This document shows, one piece after another, positions 17,729 through 27,813 of a stretch of 64,000 nucleotides of DNA. The stretch's first letter is position 1, and each line of letters starts with the position of its first letter. The stretch lies in NCBI RefSeq assembly GCF_000970345.1, contig NZ_LAQU01000007.1, positions 62,001 to 126,000 on the forward strand, written 5' to 3'. A model generated the notes under the pieces. It was not told the DNA's origin. It saw nothing but the letters and a program-made list of their open reading frames with translations, and ran no database searches. The position numbers and the translations under genes are program-made. The stretch is from Robbsia andropogonis. GTDB taxonomy: Bacteria > Pseudomonadota > Gammaproteobacteria > Burkholderiales > Burkholderiaceae.

Positions 17729-18184
17729 GTGCGAAAGACGATGTCGGCGGGCGTATTGTTGCTCAACGAGCGCTCTGAAATCCTGTTATGTCACGCGACC
17801 GAAACCAACCATTGGGACATTCCGAAGGGGATGGCCGATCCGGGGGAAACGCCTCAGGAGGGCGCCTTGCGCGAGCTGCGCGAGGAGACGGGAATTGTAT
17901 TGGATGGGGGCAGACTGACCGATCTCGGCGTGTTCGCCTATCGCAGCGATAAATCGCTTCATCTCTTTGCGCAACGCGTCGACACCCGCCTTATCGACGT
18001 CGCCGCGTGCGTGTGCACTTCGTTGTTTCCCAGTCGGCGGAACGGCGCGATGATTCCCGAAATGGACGCGTTCGCGTGGATCGCCTTGGAGGACGTGCCC
18101 CGCTATACGGGGCGCAATATGTCCCGGGTGCTACGCGAGGACGTGCAGTTGACCGCACTTTATGCGCGGTTGGCGCCACGCTGA
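17729..18184 (+). CDS. Nudix hydrolase
   Basis: A 151-residue Nudix hydrolase cleaving a nucleoside diphosphate linked to another moiety. The Nudix box matches GX5EX7REUXEEXGU exactly: GMADPGE, seven residues, RELREETGI. The preceding segment ILLCHATETNHWDIPKG is the usual lead-in. GTG 17729 is preceded by a purine-rich GAGGGGGAG tract; ATG 17741, which gives MSAGVLLL, is an equally good start. The substrate is unknown. It is divergent from the znu operon and ends just before the convergent GlsB-type gene. Confidence 0.85.
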   Translation: MRKTMSAGVLLLNERSEILLCHATETNHWDIPKGMADPGETPQEGALRELREETGIVLDGGRLTDLGVFAYRSDKSLHLFAQRVDTRLIDVAACVCTSLFPSRRNGAMIPEMDAFAWIALEDVPRYTGRNMSRVLREDVQLTALYARLAPR

Positions 18185-18191
18185 TGGTCGC

Positions 18192-18443
18192 TCAGGTGCG
18201 CCGACGGACCACGCCATAGATGACCAGCAACACGATGGCGCCAACGACGGAGGCAATCCATCCCGCACCCTGTCCCGGTGCGTACCAATGCAAGGCGCGG
18301 CCGACATATCCCGCCAGCAGCGACCCGGCGACGCCGAGAATGATCGTCCAGAAAATGCCCATCTTGTCGTCACCTGGCTTTAATGCACGGGCGAGCAGAC
18401 CGACAACCAGGCCGATGATCACGGTACCAATGAATGAAAACAT
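18192..18443 (-). CDS. GlsB/YeaQ/YmgE-family small membrane protein
   Basis: An 83-residue protein of the transglycosylase-associated (GlsB/YeaQ/YmgE) family. Three glycine-rich membrane helices are visible: FIGTVIIGLVVGLLARAL, IFWTIILGVAGSLLAGYVG and WIASVVGAIVLLVIYGVV. The LARALKPGDD loop after helix 1 is a family hallmark. Members are small envelope proteins linked to stress; no enzyme activity is established. It is a single gene, convergent with the Nudix gene eight bases away. Confidence 0.9.
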   Translation of the reverse strand: MFSFIGTVIIGLVVGLLARALKPGDDKMGIFWTIILGVAGSLLAGYVGRALHWYAPGQGAGWIASVVGAIVLLVIYGVVRRRT

Positions 18444-18848
18444 GACGTCGCGGCTCCTTCTTATTTAGGGTTCTCTCTATCTTGCCATAAGCGTTGGCGC
18501 CCGGCGTGGTGTCTTCGCGCCAAGATGCTATTGCATCGCATCGTGCAAGCATGCCGGTCCCCATCCACCGGGTGCGAGTAGTAGGGCAAAATCCCATACG
18601 ACTTACGAACTTTCGTACTCATCCTGCGTCGTTGATCTGCCTACAATAGGAGGATGTCAAGTTGATAAGGATAACGAATGAGTAAGGCCTTGCGGATGAT
18701 TGTTCAAGGGTCCGCCGCGCCGTTTGACGGAATCAGGAAAAACCGCTTGCCCATTCGTCATCTGCTCGCCTGATCGACTGGTGCATGTCATGTGTGCACC
18801 ACCCCGCGCGTTCGCGCGTGTATCACCTGTATCGAGGAGGCGAACCAC
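18444..18848. other. 405-bp intergenic region with a possible small ORF
   Basis: This gap separates the divergent GlsB-type and Ddl-like genes. A TACAAT hexamer at 18641-18646 followed by AGGAGG could mark a promoter and ribosome site. The only coding candidate is a 31-codon ORF (18678-18773). Nothing else recognisable is seen. Confidence 0.4.
18678..18773 (+). CDS. Possible 31-residue small protein upstream of the Ddl-like gene
   Basis: ATG 18678 to TGA 18773 encodes MSKALRMIVQGSAAPFDGIR and eleven more residues, basic overall. AAGGATAAC gives a ribosome site at good spacing. No family is recognised. It may be a leader or chance ORF; no homology can be judged here. Confidence 0.2.
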   Translation: MSKALRMIVQGSAAPFDGIRKNRLPIRHLLA

Positions 18849-20123
18849 ATGCCGACGGTAACGATTTTATTTGGCGGCCGTTCCGTGGAATGGCGAGCAT
18901 CGTGCCAGGGATACGACCATCTTCGAGAGGCCCTGCGTTGTGCCGCGCCGACCGATATCGTCGTGAACACCGTCATCCTGATAGCGCCCGATGGCACGAT
19001 CAGGATGGAAAACCCCACCTCGCATGACACGCTGCCTGTCGCCGCGCACTTGCTGAGGATGGGCCGCACTGTCAGCGCTTTGGAGTGCATGAGCATGTTG
19101 ATCGATGGCGGCAGCATCGTGTTTTCGTTGTTGCAGGCACAGGACGGCGAAGACGGCACCTTTCAAGGATTGGCGCGGTTTTTCGATTTCCCCGACAACC
19201 GGAGTTCCACGCTGACAGCGGCCCTGGCGTTCGATCTCTACGCGCAGGCGGCGGTCGTGCAGCAGGTGGCGGGCGACTTGCTGATGACCGTGCCAACGGT
19301 GCTCGCCAATATCGGGGAGCCTGATGCCGCCTATCAAGCGGCACGGGAACGGTTCGGCGCGACACCGGTGCTGCTGCGTCCGAACGCGGCCGGCGCGGGT
19401 TTCCAGGTTCGGGGGCTGCCATTCGTGACCGCGGACGAGACCGCCCGTTTTGCGGCGGAGATCTCGCCCTATGACGATCACTTTCTGGTGCAGCAATGTG
19501 TCGGTGGCATACCGCTTTCTGTGGGCATCGTGTTTCGTGATGGCAGATGGACCATGCTGCCGATCTGTGCCGGTGCCGACGTCAGGCACAACGATGGCGT
19601 GCGGCTGGCCGCCGACGGCGCGCATGGTGCCATGGCCCGGCGCGTGTTGAGGGGGCCGCGGCAGGGTGGCGTGTCGGAGGACGTGTCCGGCAATGCTGGT
19701 GCCAAGGACAGTCGAGGGGCGCCGGCATCGGTTCATGGCCGGGAGCCCATTGTCTTGCGGCAGGAGTACGTGACTGAGCCTCGGGATAGCGGGGCCGTTG
19801 CCCCCGCCGCCACCGCCGTCCCGTTGTCGGCGGCGGTCATGCAACGGGTGGATGCCGCGGCGCGCCGGCTGGCGAGGACGTTTCGTGACGAGAGCTATTA
19901 TCAGATCGACATGATTGCCACGGGGTGGGACGAAGTCTATTTCTCGGCGATCGCGACGCGCCCTTCTTTGCGCCGTGATGGCCCGTTCGCCTGGATGTTA
20001 TCGGCAGCGGGGTTGACGCCCGTTGACCTGATCCGCATTGAACATGCGAACTATGCCGCGTCGCGCGCGTTTCGGCACAAACGTTTTGCGCGGATCGCGG
20101 AGTGGGTCGCGGTGCATGGGTGA
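18849..20123 (+). CDS. Degenerate D-alanine-D-alanine ligase-like (ATP-grasp) protein
   Basis: A 424-residue relative of D-Ala-D-Ala ligase. The N-terminus ILFGGRSVEWRASCQG matches the Ddl glycine-rich start, including the Glu. The segment GEDGTFQGLARFFDFPDN parallels Ddl GEDGTxQGLLELxGIP, and QIDMIATGWDEVYFSAIATRP parallels RxDxMxDxxGxxYxxExNTxPG. At that last motif the metal-binding Glu and Asn are Ala, and the preceding Arg is Gln. A stretch of about 65 low-complexity residues is inserted (roughly 255-320). ATG 18849 follows GAGGAGG. Ligase activity is unlikely; a regulatory or other role is possible. No mur or fts genes flank it. Confidence 0.75.
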   Translation: MPTVTILFGGRSVEWRASCQGYDHLREALRCAAPTDIVVNTVILIAPDGTIRMENPTSHDTLPVAAHLLRMGRTVSALECMSMLIDGGSIVFSLLQAQDGEDGTFQGLARFFDFPDNRSSTLTAALAFDLYAQAAVVQQVAGDLLMTVPTVLANIGEPDAAYQAARERFGATPVLLRPNAAGAGFQVRGLPFVTADETARFAAEISPYDDHFLVQQCVGGIPLSVGIVFRDGRWTMLPICAGADVRHNDGVRLAADGAHGAMARRVLRGPRQGGVSEDVSGNAGAKDSRGAPASVHGREPIVLRQEYVTEPRDSGAVAPAATAVPLSAAVMQRVDAAARRLARTFRDESYYQIDMIATGWDEVYFSAIATRPSLRRDGPFAWMLSAAGLTPVDLIRIEHANYAASRAFRHKRFARIAEWVAVHG

Positions 20124-20133
20124 CGCTATCACA

Positions 20134-21891
20134 TCATCCGTCGCGCGACGGCGTCAACCTCGATGCCAGGCTTAACAGCGCCGCGGACACGAGAATCGAT
20201 ACCAGTCCCATGGCCATGCCGTCACCGATCGATCCTTGTTCGAACTGTCGCCATACAAAGATCGATACGGTCTGCAGTCCGCTGGGCGCCAGCAGCAACG
20301 ACGTCACCAGCTCACGCGACGCGATGGCGAAGACGATCATCGATGCCGCCGCCAAGGACGGCGCGACCAACGGCAGCGTGATGCGCCACGCGGCGTGTGC
20401 GGCCGTCGCCCCATGCACGCGTGCGGCGGCTTCCAGCGATGCTCCTGATTGCCGGAGTGCCGTTCCCGCGTACCGTACCGGATAGGGCAGCATCAGGCAG
20501 CTATAAGACAGCAGCAGGATGAACCAGGTGCCGTACGGGGTGGCCGGCCAGAACCGTTGATTCCACGCCAGGATCAATCCGACCGCCACTACCACGCCGG
20601 GTAATGCATGCGGCAACAAGCTCAAGGCATCCAGTGTCGCGCGACCGCGCAATGTCGAACGTACGGCATACCAAGCGCAGGCCAGTCCCAATACCGCGGT
20701 CACCACCGAGGTTGCGGCAGCGAGGCCGGCGCTGGTGAGGATCGCCGATAAGCCGTCTTCCCCTTGTGAAAACAGGATGGCAAAATGGGCCAGCGTCAGA
20801 TTGGACAACTGCAACCCACCGGACAGCGTACGCGATACCGCGGTGGCCAGGATCGCGCCGAGCGGCGCCGCGGTGGCGCATGCCGCGCATGATGCGAAGA
20901 GGATCGTCACCGGCCAACGCCATGCCCCGAGCGTGCGCACGGCAACGCTCACGGGCTTGCCGTTCTCGACGGAAACGTCTCGCCCGGACAGCGTTCGTTG
21001 CTGAAGCGTGAATGCGCCGATGGCCAATCCCGCCAACAGCAGCGACAGCACCGAGGCACCGGGTAGATCGATCGGCCAGTCGGAAAAGCGCGATTCGATC
21101 GCCGTCACCAACACACCGACACCGGCACGTGCTCCCAGGGCCGCGGGTGCGCCGAACTCTTCCACGGACATCGTGAAGGCCAGTAGTGCGCTGGCGGCGA
21201 TTGCCGGCAGCGCCAACGGCAGCGTGACATGCCGGAATGCCCGCGAAGGCGATGCGCCGTGGACCCGCGCGACATCGGCGAGACGACCGCCGATCTGCGC
21301 GAAGGCACGCGAAACGGCGAAATAGACAACCGGGAAGGTGGTCATCGTCATCACGAATACCATGCCGGTGAACGAAAACAGGGCGTCACCCGGATGCAGC
21401 CCGGTCAGTTGCTGCAGATAGCCCGCTGGCTGCAGCAACAGCATCCAACTGAGCGCGGCAAGATAGGGTGGTATCAGAAATGGCACCAGGAACAGCACGT
21501 CCCAGACACGTGCGAATGGCAATGCGAAAAGACCGCGGACGGCGCCCAATACCGTACCGAGCACCGTGGCGGCAACGGCGACTGTGACGCCAAGGCGTAT
21601 CGTCGTGCCGAGCAGGACCCAGGTTTGCAGCGCGCCGAGAGTGGACGGCAACGCGCCGAACGGATGCGTGAGCCGACCGTCGGCGAGCGACGGAAAGATC
21701 GCCTGTAGCACGATGAACGCCATCGGCAACGCCACAATGACCAGCAAGACCAGCCATAACAATGCAGGTGCGGCGCCTACCATTCTCGCGGCGATACGTT
21801 GCCATGCACGGGGGGTACCGCGCGCTGCATCATGGATATCATTTTCGTCGCCGGCGCTGCCACGCGCCTGCGTATGCTCGATGCGGCTCAC
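20134..21891 (-). CDS. ABC transporter double-domain permease (Fe3+/aminoethylphosphonate type)
   Basis: A 585-residue inner-membrane permease with two fused binding-protein-dependent transport domains of about six helices each, as in FbpB, ThiP and 2-aminoethylphosphonate importers. The EAA-type loops are GGRLADVARVHGASPSRAF in the first half and GASLEAAARVHGATAAHAAW in the second. It starts with GTG overlapping the stop of the binding-protein gene (GTGA), so it is tightly coupled to it. It is the last gene of the porin-ATPase-binding protein-permease run. The substrate is uncertain: iron, phosphonate or another small anion. Confidence 0.88.
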   Translation of the reverse strand: MSRIEHTQARGSAGDENDIHDAARGTPRAWQRIAARMVGAAPALLWLVLLVIVALPMAFIVLQAIFPSLADGRLTHPFGALPSTLGALQTWVLLGTTIRLGVTVAVAATVLGTVLGAVRGLFALPFARVWDVLFLVPFLIPPYLAALSWMLLLQPAGYLQQLTGLHPGDALFSFTGMVFVMTMTTFPVVYFAVSRAFAQIGGRLADVARVHGASPSRAFRHVTLPLALPAIAASALLAFTMSVEEFGAPAALGARAGVGVLVTAIESRFSDWPIDLPGASVLSLLLAGLAIGAFTLQQRTLSGRDVSVENGKPVSVAVRTLGAWRWPVTILFASCAACATAAPLGAILATAVSRTLSGGLQLSNLTLAHFAILFSQGEDGLSAILTSAGLAAATSVVTAVLGLACAWYAVRSTLRGRATLDALSLLPHALPGVVVAVGLILAWNQRFWPATPYGTWFILLLSYSCLMLPYPVRYAGTALRQSGASLEAAARVHGATAAHAAWRITLPLVAPSLAAASMIVFAIASRELVTSLLLAPSGLQTVSIFVWRQFEQGSIGDGMAMGLVSILVSAALLSLASRLTPSRDG

Positions 21892-22901
21892 GGCTGGCCG
21901 AACAAGGTCTTGAAGCGTGCGAGCACATCGATGCGGTTGTCATGGCCCGCGTCGCCGTCTTGCGGTAGCAGACGCAGGTCGTTGAACGATGCGCGCTTCA
22001 GCAGGATGTCGGTACGGGCCGGGATCAGCCAGGCATCGCCTACCGCCTGCTGACCTTCTTTCGATAACACGTAGTCGATAAAGGCGCGTGCTTCGGACTG
22101 ATGCGTGGACGATTTCAGGACCATCATCGGACGGGGCGCGATCACGGTGCCACTGGATGGGAAGATCACCTTGACCGATTCTCCCTGTGCCGTGGCCGCG
22201 TAAGCGACGTAGTCGACCGCACCGAACACGGCTGCCTTTGCGCCTTGCAACACGGGGTTCAGCGCCTGCGCATTCGGTCCGGATACCTGCATGCCATTCT
22301 GTTTCAGCGCCGTGAACAATTGCCAGGCGTTGTCGCCAAGGCGGCGTTGCAAGCCGAGCAGCAAATCAGCCGATGCGCCCGATAGGGCCGGGTCCGGCAT
22401 GGTGACCTTGTCATGGAAGGCAGGTTGCGTCAGGTCACGCCAGTCCTTGGGTTCCGGTGTCCCGCTCCGGCTGTTCCAGACGATGCCGAGCGCGGAGATG
22501 CCTTGCGCAACGTACGTTGCGGTCTTGAACGGCGCCGGGACCGCGTCGGCTTCATGGCTGCCTGGCGTTTGCCACGGGGCGAGCCAACCACGGGCGTCGA
22601 GATCATGGGCGGCGTCCCACGACGCGGAAATCAGCACATCAGCGCGCGGATTGGCCTGCTCGGCTTCCAGCCGTGCCATGACCTTGCCGGTGGTGGCCTG
22701 GAACAGATCCACCTTGATCCCAGTCTTCTTTTCAAAGCCGACGGCCAGCTTGCGGCTTAATGTGCCGGGGCCGGCGGTGTAGACCGTAATGGCATGTGTA
22801 TCGGCATGTGCCGGCGCGGCGGAGGAAGCAAGCAGCATTGTCACAATAGGAAAGAGTGCGTGGCTGGTGAACAGTGTAACCAGCGCGGAACGGATCGTCA
22901 T
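21888..22901 (-). CDS. ABC transporter periplasmic substrate-binding protein (FbpA/AfuA type)
   Basis: A 337-residue binding protein with a signal peptide (ALFPIVTMLLASSAAPAHA). The mature N-terminus ITVYTAGPGTLSRKLAVGF and the ADVLISASWDAAHDLDARGW segment are typical of the ferric iron/spermidine/aminoethylphosphonate group. The Tyr pair that binds iron in FbpA is not obvious in the C-terminal half, where DYVAYAATAQGES occurs, so a non-iron ligand is possible. Its start overlaps the ATPase stop (ATGA), and its stop overlaps the permease start. Transport role is firm; ligand is open. Confidence 0.87.
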   Translation of the reverse strand: MTIRSALVTLFTSHALFPIVTMLLASSAAPAHADTHAITVYTAGPGTLSRKLAVGFEKKTGIKVDLFQATTGKVMARLEAEQANPRADVLISASWDAAHDLDARGWLAPWQTPGSHEADAVPAPFKTATYVAQGISALGIVWNSRSGTPEPKDWRDLTQPAFHDKVTMPDPALSGASADLLLGLQRRLGDNAWQLFTALKQNGMQVSGPNAQALNPVLQGAKAAVFGAVDYVAYAATAQGESVKVIFPSSGTVIAPRPMMVLKSSTHQSEARAFIDYVLSKEGQQAVGDAWLIPARTDILLKRASFNDLRLLPQDGDAGHDNRIDVLARFKTLFGQP

Positions 22902-23782
22902 GATGGCAAGCTTAAAGGGGGGGCGTGTTCGACGTCACCCGGTGTTTCCACGGGAGAATCGGGACGCACCATATTGATGGAGTCGATACGGCCATGTGCG
23001 AGGGCGGCAATACGATCAGCCAGCGCATGCGCTTCTTGCGGATCGTGGGTAACGTAGACCGCCGTGGTGCCAAGTTGCCGCAACATCGTGCCGATGTCTT
23101 CGCACAGGCGGGCGCGCAGATCGCGATCGAGATTCGATAGCGGTTCGTCGAACAGCAGCACGTCCGGTGCGGCGACGATCGCGCGGGCCAGGGCGACGCG
23201 TTGTTGTTGACCGCCAGACAGCGCCTGCGGGCGACGATCGGCAAGGTGCGCGAGGCCGACCATCGCCAATGCTTCATTGACCCGTTCCCGGCGCGCGGCA
23301 CGAGCGATGCCACGCATCTCCAATGGAAAAGATACATTGCCTGCCACGGTCATATGTGGCCACAGCGCATAATCCTGGAACACCATGCCAAGGGAACGGT
23401 CCTCGGGGGCCATCCATGCGTCGCGTGGAACATCGCGCCGTGCCACGGGGGCATCTCCGGCGCGCGTGATAACCATGCCGCCACCGACACGCGTTGCGCC
23501 TGTCGCGACGAGACGATCGCCAAAACGGATCGCCCCGCAGGTCGGCCGCAACAGTCCGGCCAACAGTTTGAGCAATGTGCTCTTGCCGCAGCCGGATGGA
23601 CCCAGCAGCGCCATCGTCGTGCCGGCGGGAACACATAACGTCAGGTCGTCCAGTACCCACGCGCTATCGCTTTCGCGGGTGGATGCCGGTATGAACGCAT
23701 GACTGAGCTGGTCGATGTGAATCGCCACACTGGCGCCGCGAGGACGTGCGGTGGAGACGGACGGTGAATCGCCGGCCGCCAT
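22898..23782 (-). CDS. ABC transporter ATP-binding protein (CUT1/FbpC/PotA type)
   Basis: A 294-residue ABC ATPase. Walker A is GPSGCGKST, the Q-loop is VFQDYALWPHM, the signature is LSGGQQQRVALARA, Walker B is VLLFDEPLSNLD and the H-loop is VTHDPQEA. About 30 extra residues (ATGATRVGGGMVITRAGDAP and following) lie between the first strands and the Q-loop, an unusual insertion for this class. No regulatory C-terminal domain is present. ATG 23782 lies one base after the porin stop; the frame is open further into the porin gene but without matching sequence. It drives the importer encoded just downstream. Confidence 0.9.
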   Translation of the reverse strand: MAAGDSPSVSTARPRGASVAIHIDQLSHAFIPASTRESDSAWVLDDLTLCVPAGTTMALLGPSGCGKSTLLKLLAGLLRPTCGAIRFGDRLVATGATRVGGGMVITRAGDAPVARRDVPRDAWMAPEDRSLGMVFQDYALWPHMTVAGNVSFPLEMRGIARAARRERVNEALAMVGLAHLADRRPQALSGGQQQRVALARAIVAAPDVLLFDEPLSNLDRDLRARLCEDIGTMLRQLGTTAVYVTHDPQEAHALADRIAALAHGRIDSINMVRPDSPVETPGDVEHAPPLSLPS

Positions 23783-23783
23783 G

Positions 23784-25013
23784 TCAGAAGCGATGCCGGA
23801 TGCCGACCATCGTCCCGAACTGGTTGCTGCCCGCGACGACATCGGTCCCGAAGCCGTTCAGGCCGAGATTCGAGCCGTGCCGGTTCAGCACATAGCCGAC
23901 GTTGATATAGACGTCGGTCCGCTTCGAGAAGAAGTAGTCGCTGCTGACCTGGAACGACCACGGATCGCGATTCGTATCCTTGAAATCCTGATACATCGCG
24001 GTCGCTGCCAGTTCCAAGGCCGGGTTCAGCCTGTAGGTGGCACCTAGCCAGTAGAAATTCGAGATTTCCGACTGGGTGGTGGTCAGCGTTGTGAGGTGCG
24101 TTGCTCGGCCATCGCGGTAACGCCAGCCGCCTGACACTTCAACGGAAGCGAACGTGTATTTGGCGGCCAAGGCGACCGCGCGATTCAGGTTGCCCTCGTA
24201 GCCACCGACCTTCGCCGTGGTGGCGGCGTTGAGCGCGGTCGATCCGCCGTTCTTCTGGTCATAGGCCAGCACCGCGTTGAAAGGGCCGCCGCGGTATTCG
24301 ATACCCGCTTCGAGCACCTGCGCCCGGCGATTGTCGCCCGGCGTGGCGCTGCCGAAGCTTACGTCGTCATACCCTTTCGAATACTGCGCCAACACATGGA
24401 ATGCGCCAAATGCGTTCTCATAGCGCACGGTGTTGTCGAGGCGGTCCGAGAAGATTGGGTCCTGCATCTTGACCGCATAGACGGCGTTGCCGAGCGGGTT
24501 GTACTTGCTGACCCAGTCCAGGAAAATGCCGCCCTGGCGACCCAATGTGAAGCGGCCGTAGGTCTTGTTCGACAGGCCCACGTAAGCGAGGCGACCGAAT
24601 TCACGGCTGCCTTGCAGCGTCTTGCCGCTGGTGGCATCGAAGCCGTTTTCGAGCAGGAACAGCGCCTGGGTACCGCCGCCCAGGTCTTCGGTGCCTTTAA
24701 AGCCCCAGCGGGAGCCGGACATATTGCCGGACGTGGCGCGGACGACGTTTTGCTTACTACCGCTGGTGGTGCTTGCCGCCGACGTCAGGAACTCGGCACC
24801 CGAGTCGATGATGCCGTACAGCGTCACATTGGATGCGGCATGGGCTTGAGTGACGGCAAGACCCGCTAGGGAAGCGATGGCGGCGAGCGTCGTGCGCATG
24901 GCACGGGTGGAAGCCGTGGAGATGAGGCAGGTGGCGACGGGTGCGTCGCAAACAGCGAGGGTTGCTGCGTCGGGCGTGCAGATGCCCTCCGCGTGCGTGC
25001 GGATCGTTTTCAT
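23784..25013 (-). CDS. Burkholderia-type outer-membrane general porin
   Basis: A 16-strand porin of the Gram-negative porin (Porin_4) family, with SNVTLYGIIDSGAEF at the mature start, SRWGFKGTEDLGGGTQALFLLE and a C-terminal Phe (VGIRHRF) for assembly. Met39 (position 24899) begins a canonical signal peptide (RTTLAAIASLAGLAVTQAHA), but no Shine-Dalgarno site is visible there. The longer start at 25013 has AGAGGA upstream, though it adds 38 unusual residues. Position 24899 gives the more sensible protein (371 residues). It is first in a run with an ABC importer, so it may admit that importer's substrate. Confidence 0.9.
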   Translation of the reverse strand: MKTIRTHAEGICTPDAATLAVCDAPVATCLISTASTRAMRTTLAAIASLAGLAVTQAHAASNVTLYGIIDSGAEFLTSAASTTSGSKQNVVRATSGNMSGSRWGFKGTEDLGGGTQALFLLENGFDATSGKTLQGSREFGRLAYVGLSNKTYGRFTLGRQGGIFLDWVSKYNPLGNAVYAVKMQDPIFSDRLDNTVRYENAFGAFHVLAQYSKGYDDVSFGSATPGDNRRAQVLEAGIEYRGGPFNAVLAYDQKNGGSTALNAATTAKVGGYEGNLNRAVALAAKYTFASVEVSGGWRYRDGRATHLTTLTTTQSEISNFYWLGATYRLNPALELAATAMYQDFKDTNRDPWSFQVSSDYFFSKRTDVYINVGYVLNRHGSNLGLNGFGTDVVAGSNQFGTMVGIRHRF

Positions 25014-25180
25014 TTCAGCTCAGGTCCTCTATGGGATTCGATTGAGCTTGCAATGTAATAAATCGAGATGACTGGCGCGTGACAGAGCGGGAAACGCATG
25101 CCAGTGGGCCCCGACTACGGTGTTAAGGCCTGCCCGGCCCTGCCATTCGGTCAGGTTTTCCCGGAAATTGCATCTGCTGC

Positions 25181-25208
25181 CTTGAAATTGCCATAGCTCG
25201 CCCCTATA
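25181..25208 (+). promoter_or_regulatory. Sigma-32 (heat-shock) promoter of groESL
   Basis: CTTGAAA (25181-25187), a 13-bp spacer, then CCCCTATA (25201-25208): a near-perfect RpoH promoter. It is followed at once by CIRCE. Confidence 0.85.
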
Positions 25209-25209
25209 C

Positions 25210-25236
25210 TTAGCACTCGTTGGCGGAGAGTGCTAA
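25210..25236 (+). promoter_or_regulatory. CIRCE operator (HrcA binding site)
   Basis: TTAGCACTC, nine bases, GAGTGCTAA: a perfect match to the CIRCE consensus. It lies two bases after the sigma-32 -10 element, so HrcA would block initiation or early elongation. Together they give double heat-shock control of groESL. Confidence 0.95.
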
Positions 25237-25452
25237 CAGCTCTCTTGGCATTCGCCGGGAAGGGCCTGAAAAGGCCGTCCGGCGGGGTTGGGGTTGTTGT
25301 CGCCTTGACGGGTTGCGTGAAACGCAGCGTCTGTTCCGCCACGGCTGCCTGTTTCAGGTGGCGCGGAGTCAACCGGGTGACGACGCGGATGCGTCGCACC
25401 ACGCGCGATTTACCTCGTGGTCATGTCCTGTTTTGAATTGAAAGGAGTGTGT

Positions 25453-25743
25453 ATGAACCTGCGTCCCTTGCACGATCGCGTCATCGTCAAGCGTCTCGAC
25501 CAAGAAACCAAGACGGCTTCGGGTATCGTTTTGCCGGATTCGGCTGCGGAAAAGCCGGACCAAGGCGAAATCCTGGCTGTCGGCCCGGGCAAACGTGATG
25601 ATAAGGGCGTACAGAATGCGCTCGACGTCAAGGTTGGTGATCGCGTGCTGTTCGGTAAGTACGCTGGCCAGACCGTCAAGGTCGATGGTCAAGAGCTGCT
25701 GGTGATGCGTGAAGAAGACATCATGGCAGTCGTGAACAAGTAA
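25453..25743 (+). CDS. groES: Co-chaperonin GroES
   Basis: A 96-residue GroES, the heptameric lid of the GroEL folding chamber. The sequence [20 protein letters not shown] starts at ATG 25453 after AAAGGAG. The mobile loop ([15 protein letters not shown]) and the roof region are intact. It is transcribed from the heat-shock promoter upstream and followed by groEL after 189 bp, a longer gap than usual. Length and motifs are fully normal. Confidence 0.98.
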   Translation: MNLRPLHDRVIVKRLDQETKTASGIVLPDSAAEKPDQGEILAVGPGKRDDKGVQNALDVKVGDRVLFGKYAGQTVKVDGQELLVMREEDIMAVVNK

Positions 25744-25920
25744 AGGCGCGTTCCGCGCCGTTCTTCACGTCCGGTCCGCCTTCGAGCGGCGATGGACGTG
25801 GGCGGTGCGACGCACCGGCATGGTTGCGCGAGAGGCGTCCGACGCCTCGAAAAGGGGTGATGAGCCCGCGCCGCGTCGTGCTGGCATCCTGTTGTTCGAC
25901 AAATGCACAAAGTATTCTAG

Positions 25921-27582
<1,662 letters not shown>

Positions 27583-27718
27583 GTCCTGCTCGCGGGAAGG
27601 GTTGATGCAGCGGCGTGGTGGTATGATCCGGCCGCGCGGTCTGCATCAGGGGCGAGCGTCCCGCCTTTGAGGCACCGTCCCGCTGCAATGCAGTGCGGTC
27701 CATGGCGGCAACGCCATG

Positions 27719-27756
27719 AAAAACGCGAATGACTTCTTGGAGTCATTCGCGTTTTT
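27719..27756. terminator. Bidirectional Rho-independent terminator, groEL / thiD
   Basis: AAAAACGCGAATGACT (27719-27734) and AGTCATTCGCGTTTTT (27741-27756) form a perfect 16-bp stem with a 6-nt loop. The A-tract and T-tract at the two ends let it act on both strands. It sits between the convergent groEL and thiD genes. Confidence 0.93.
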
Positions 27757-27813
27757 GCTTTCTGGTTGGCCAGACATGTGCATGCACATGCATGGCGCTT
27801 GGCTATCACGCCA

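Larger units (their letters stand above)
25014..25452. other. Divergent intergenic region, porin operon / groESL
   Basis: This 439-bp gap holds the sigma-32 promoter and CIRCE of groESL on the plus strand and, by position, the promoter of the porin operon on the minus strand. The stretch between CIRCE and groES (25237-25452) is a long untranslated leader with no recognised gene. Confidence 0.6.

Noticed and set aside
18867-19844. 325-codon antisense frame in the Ddl-like gene
   Set aside because: His/Arg-rich shadow; the plus-strand gene has a good ribosome site and homology.
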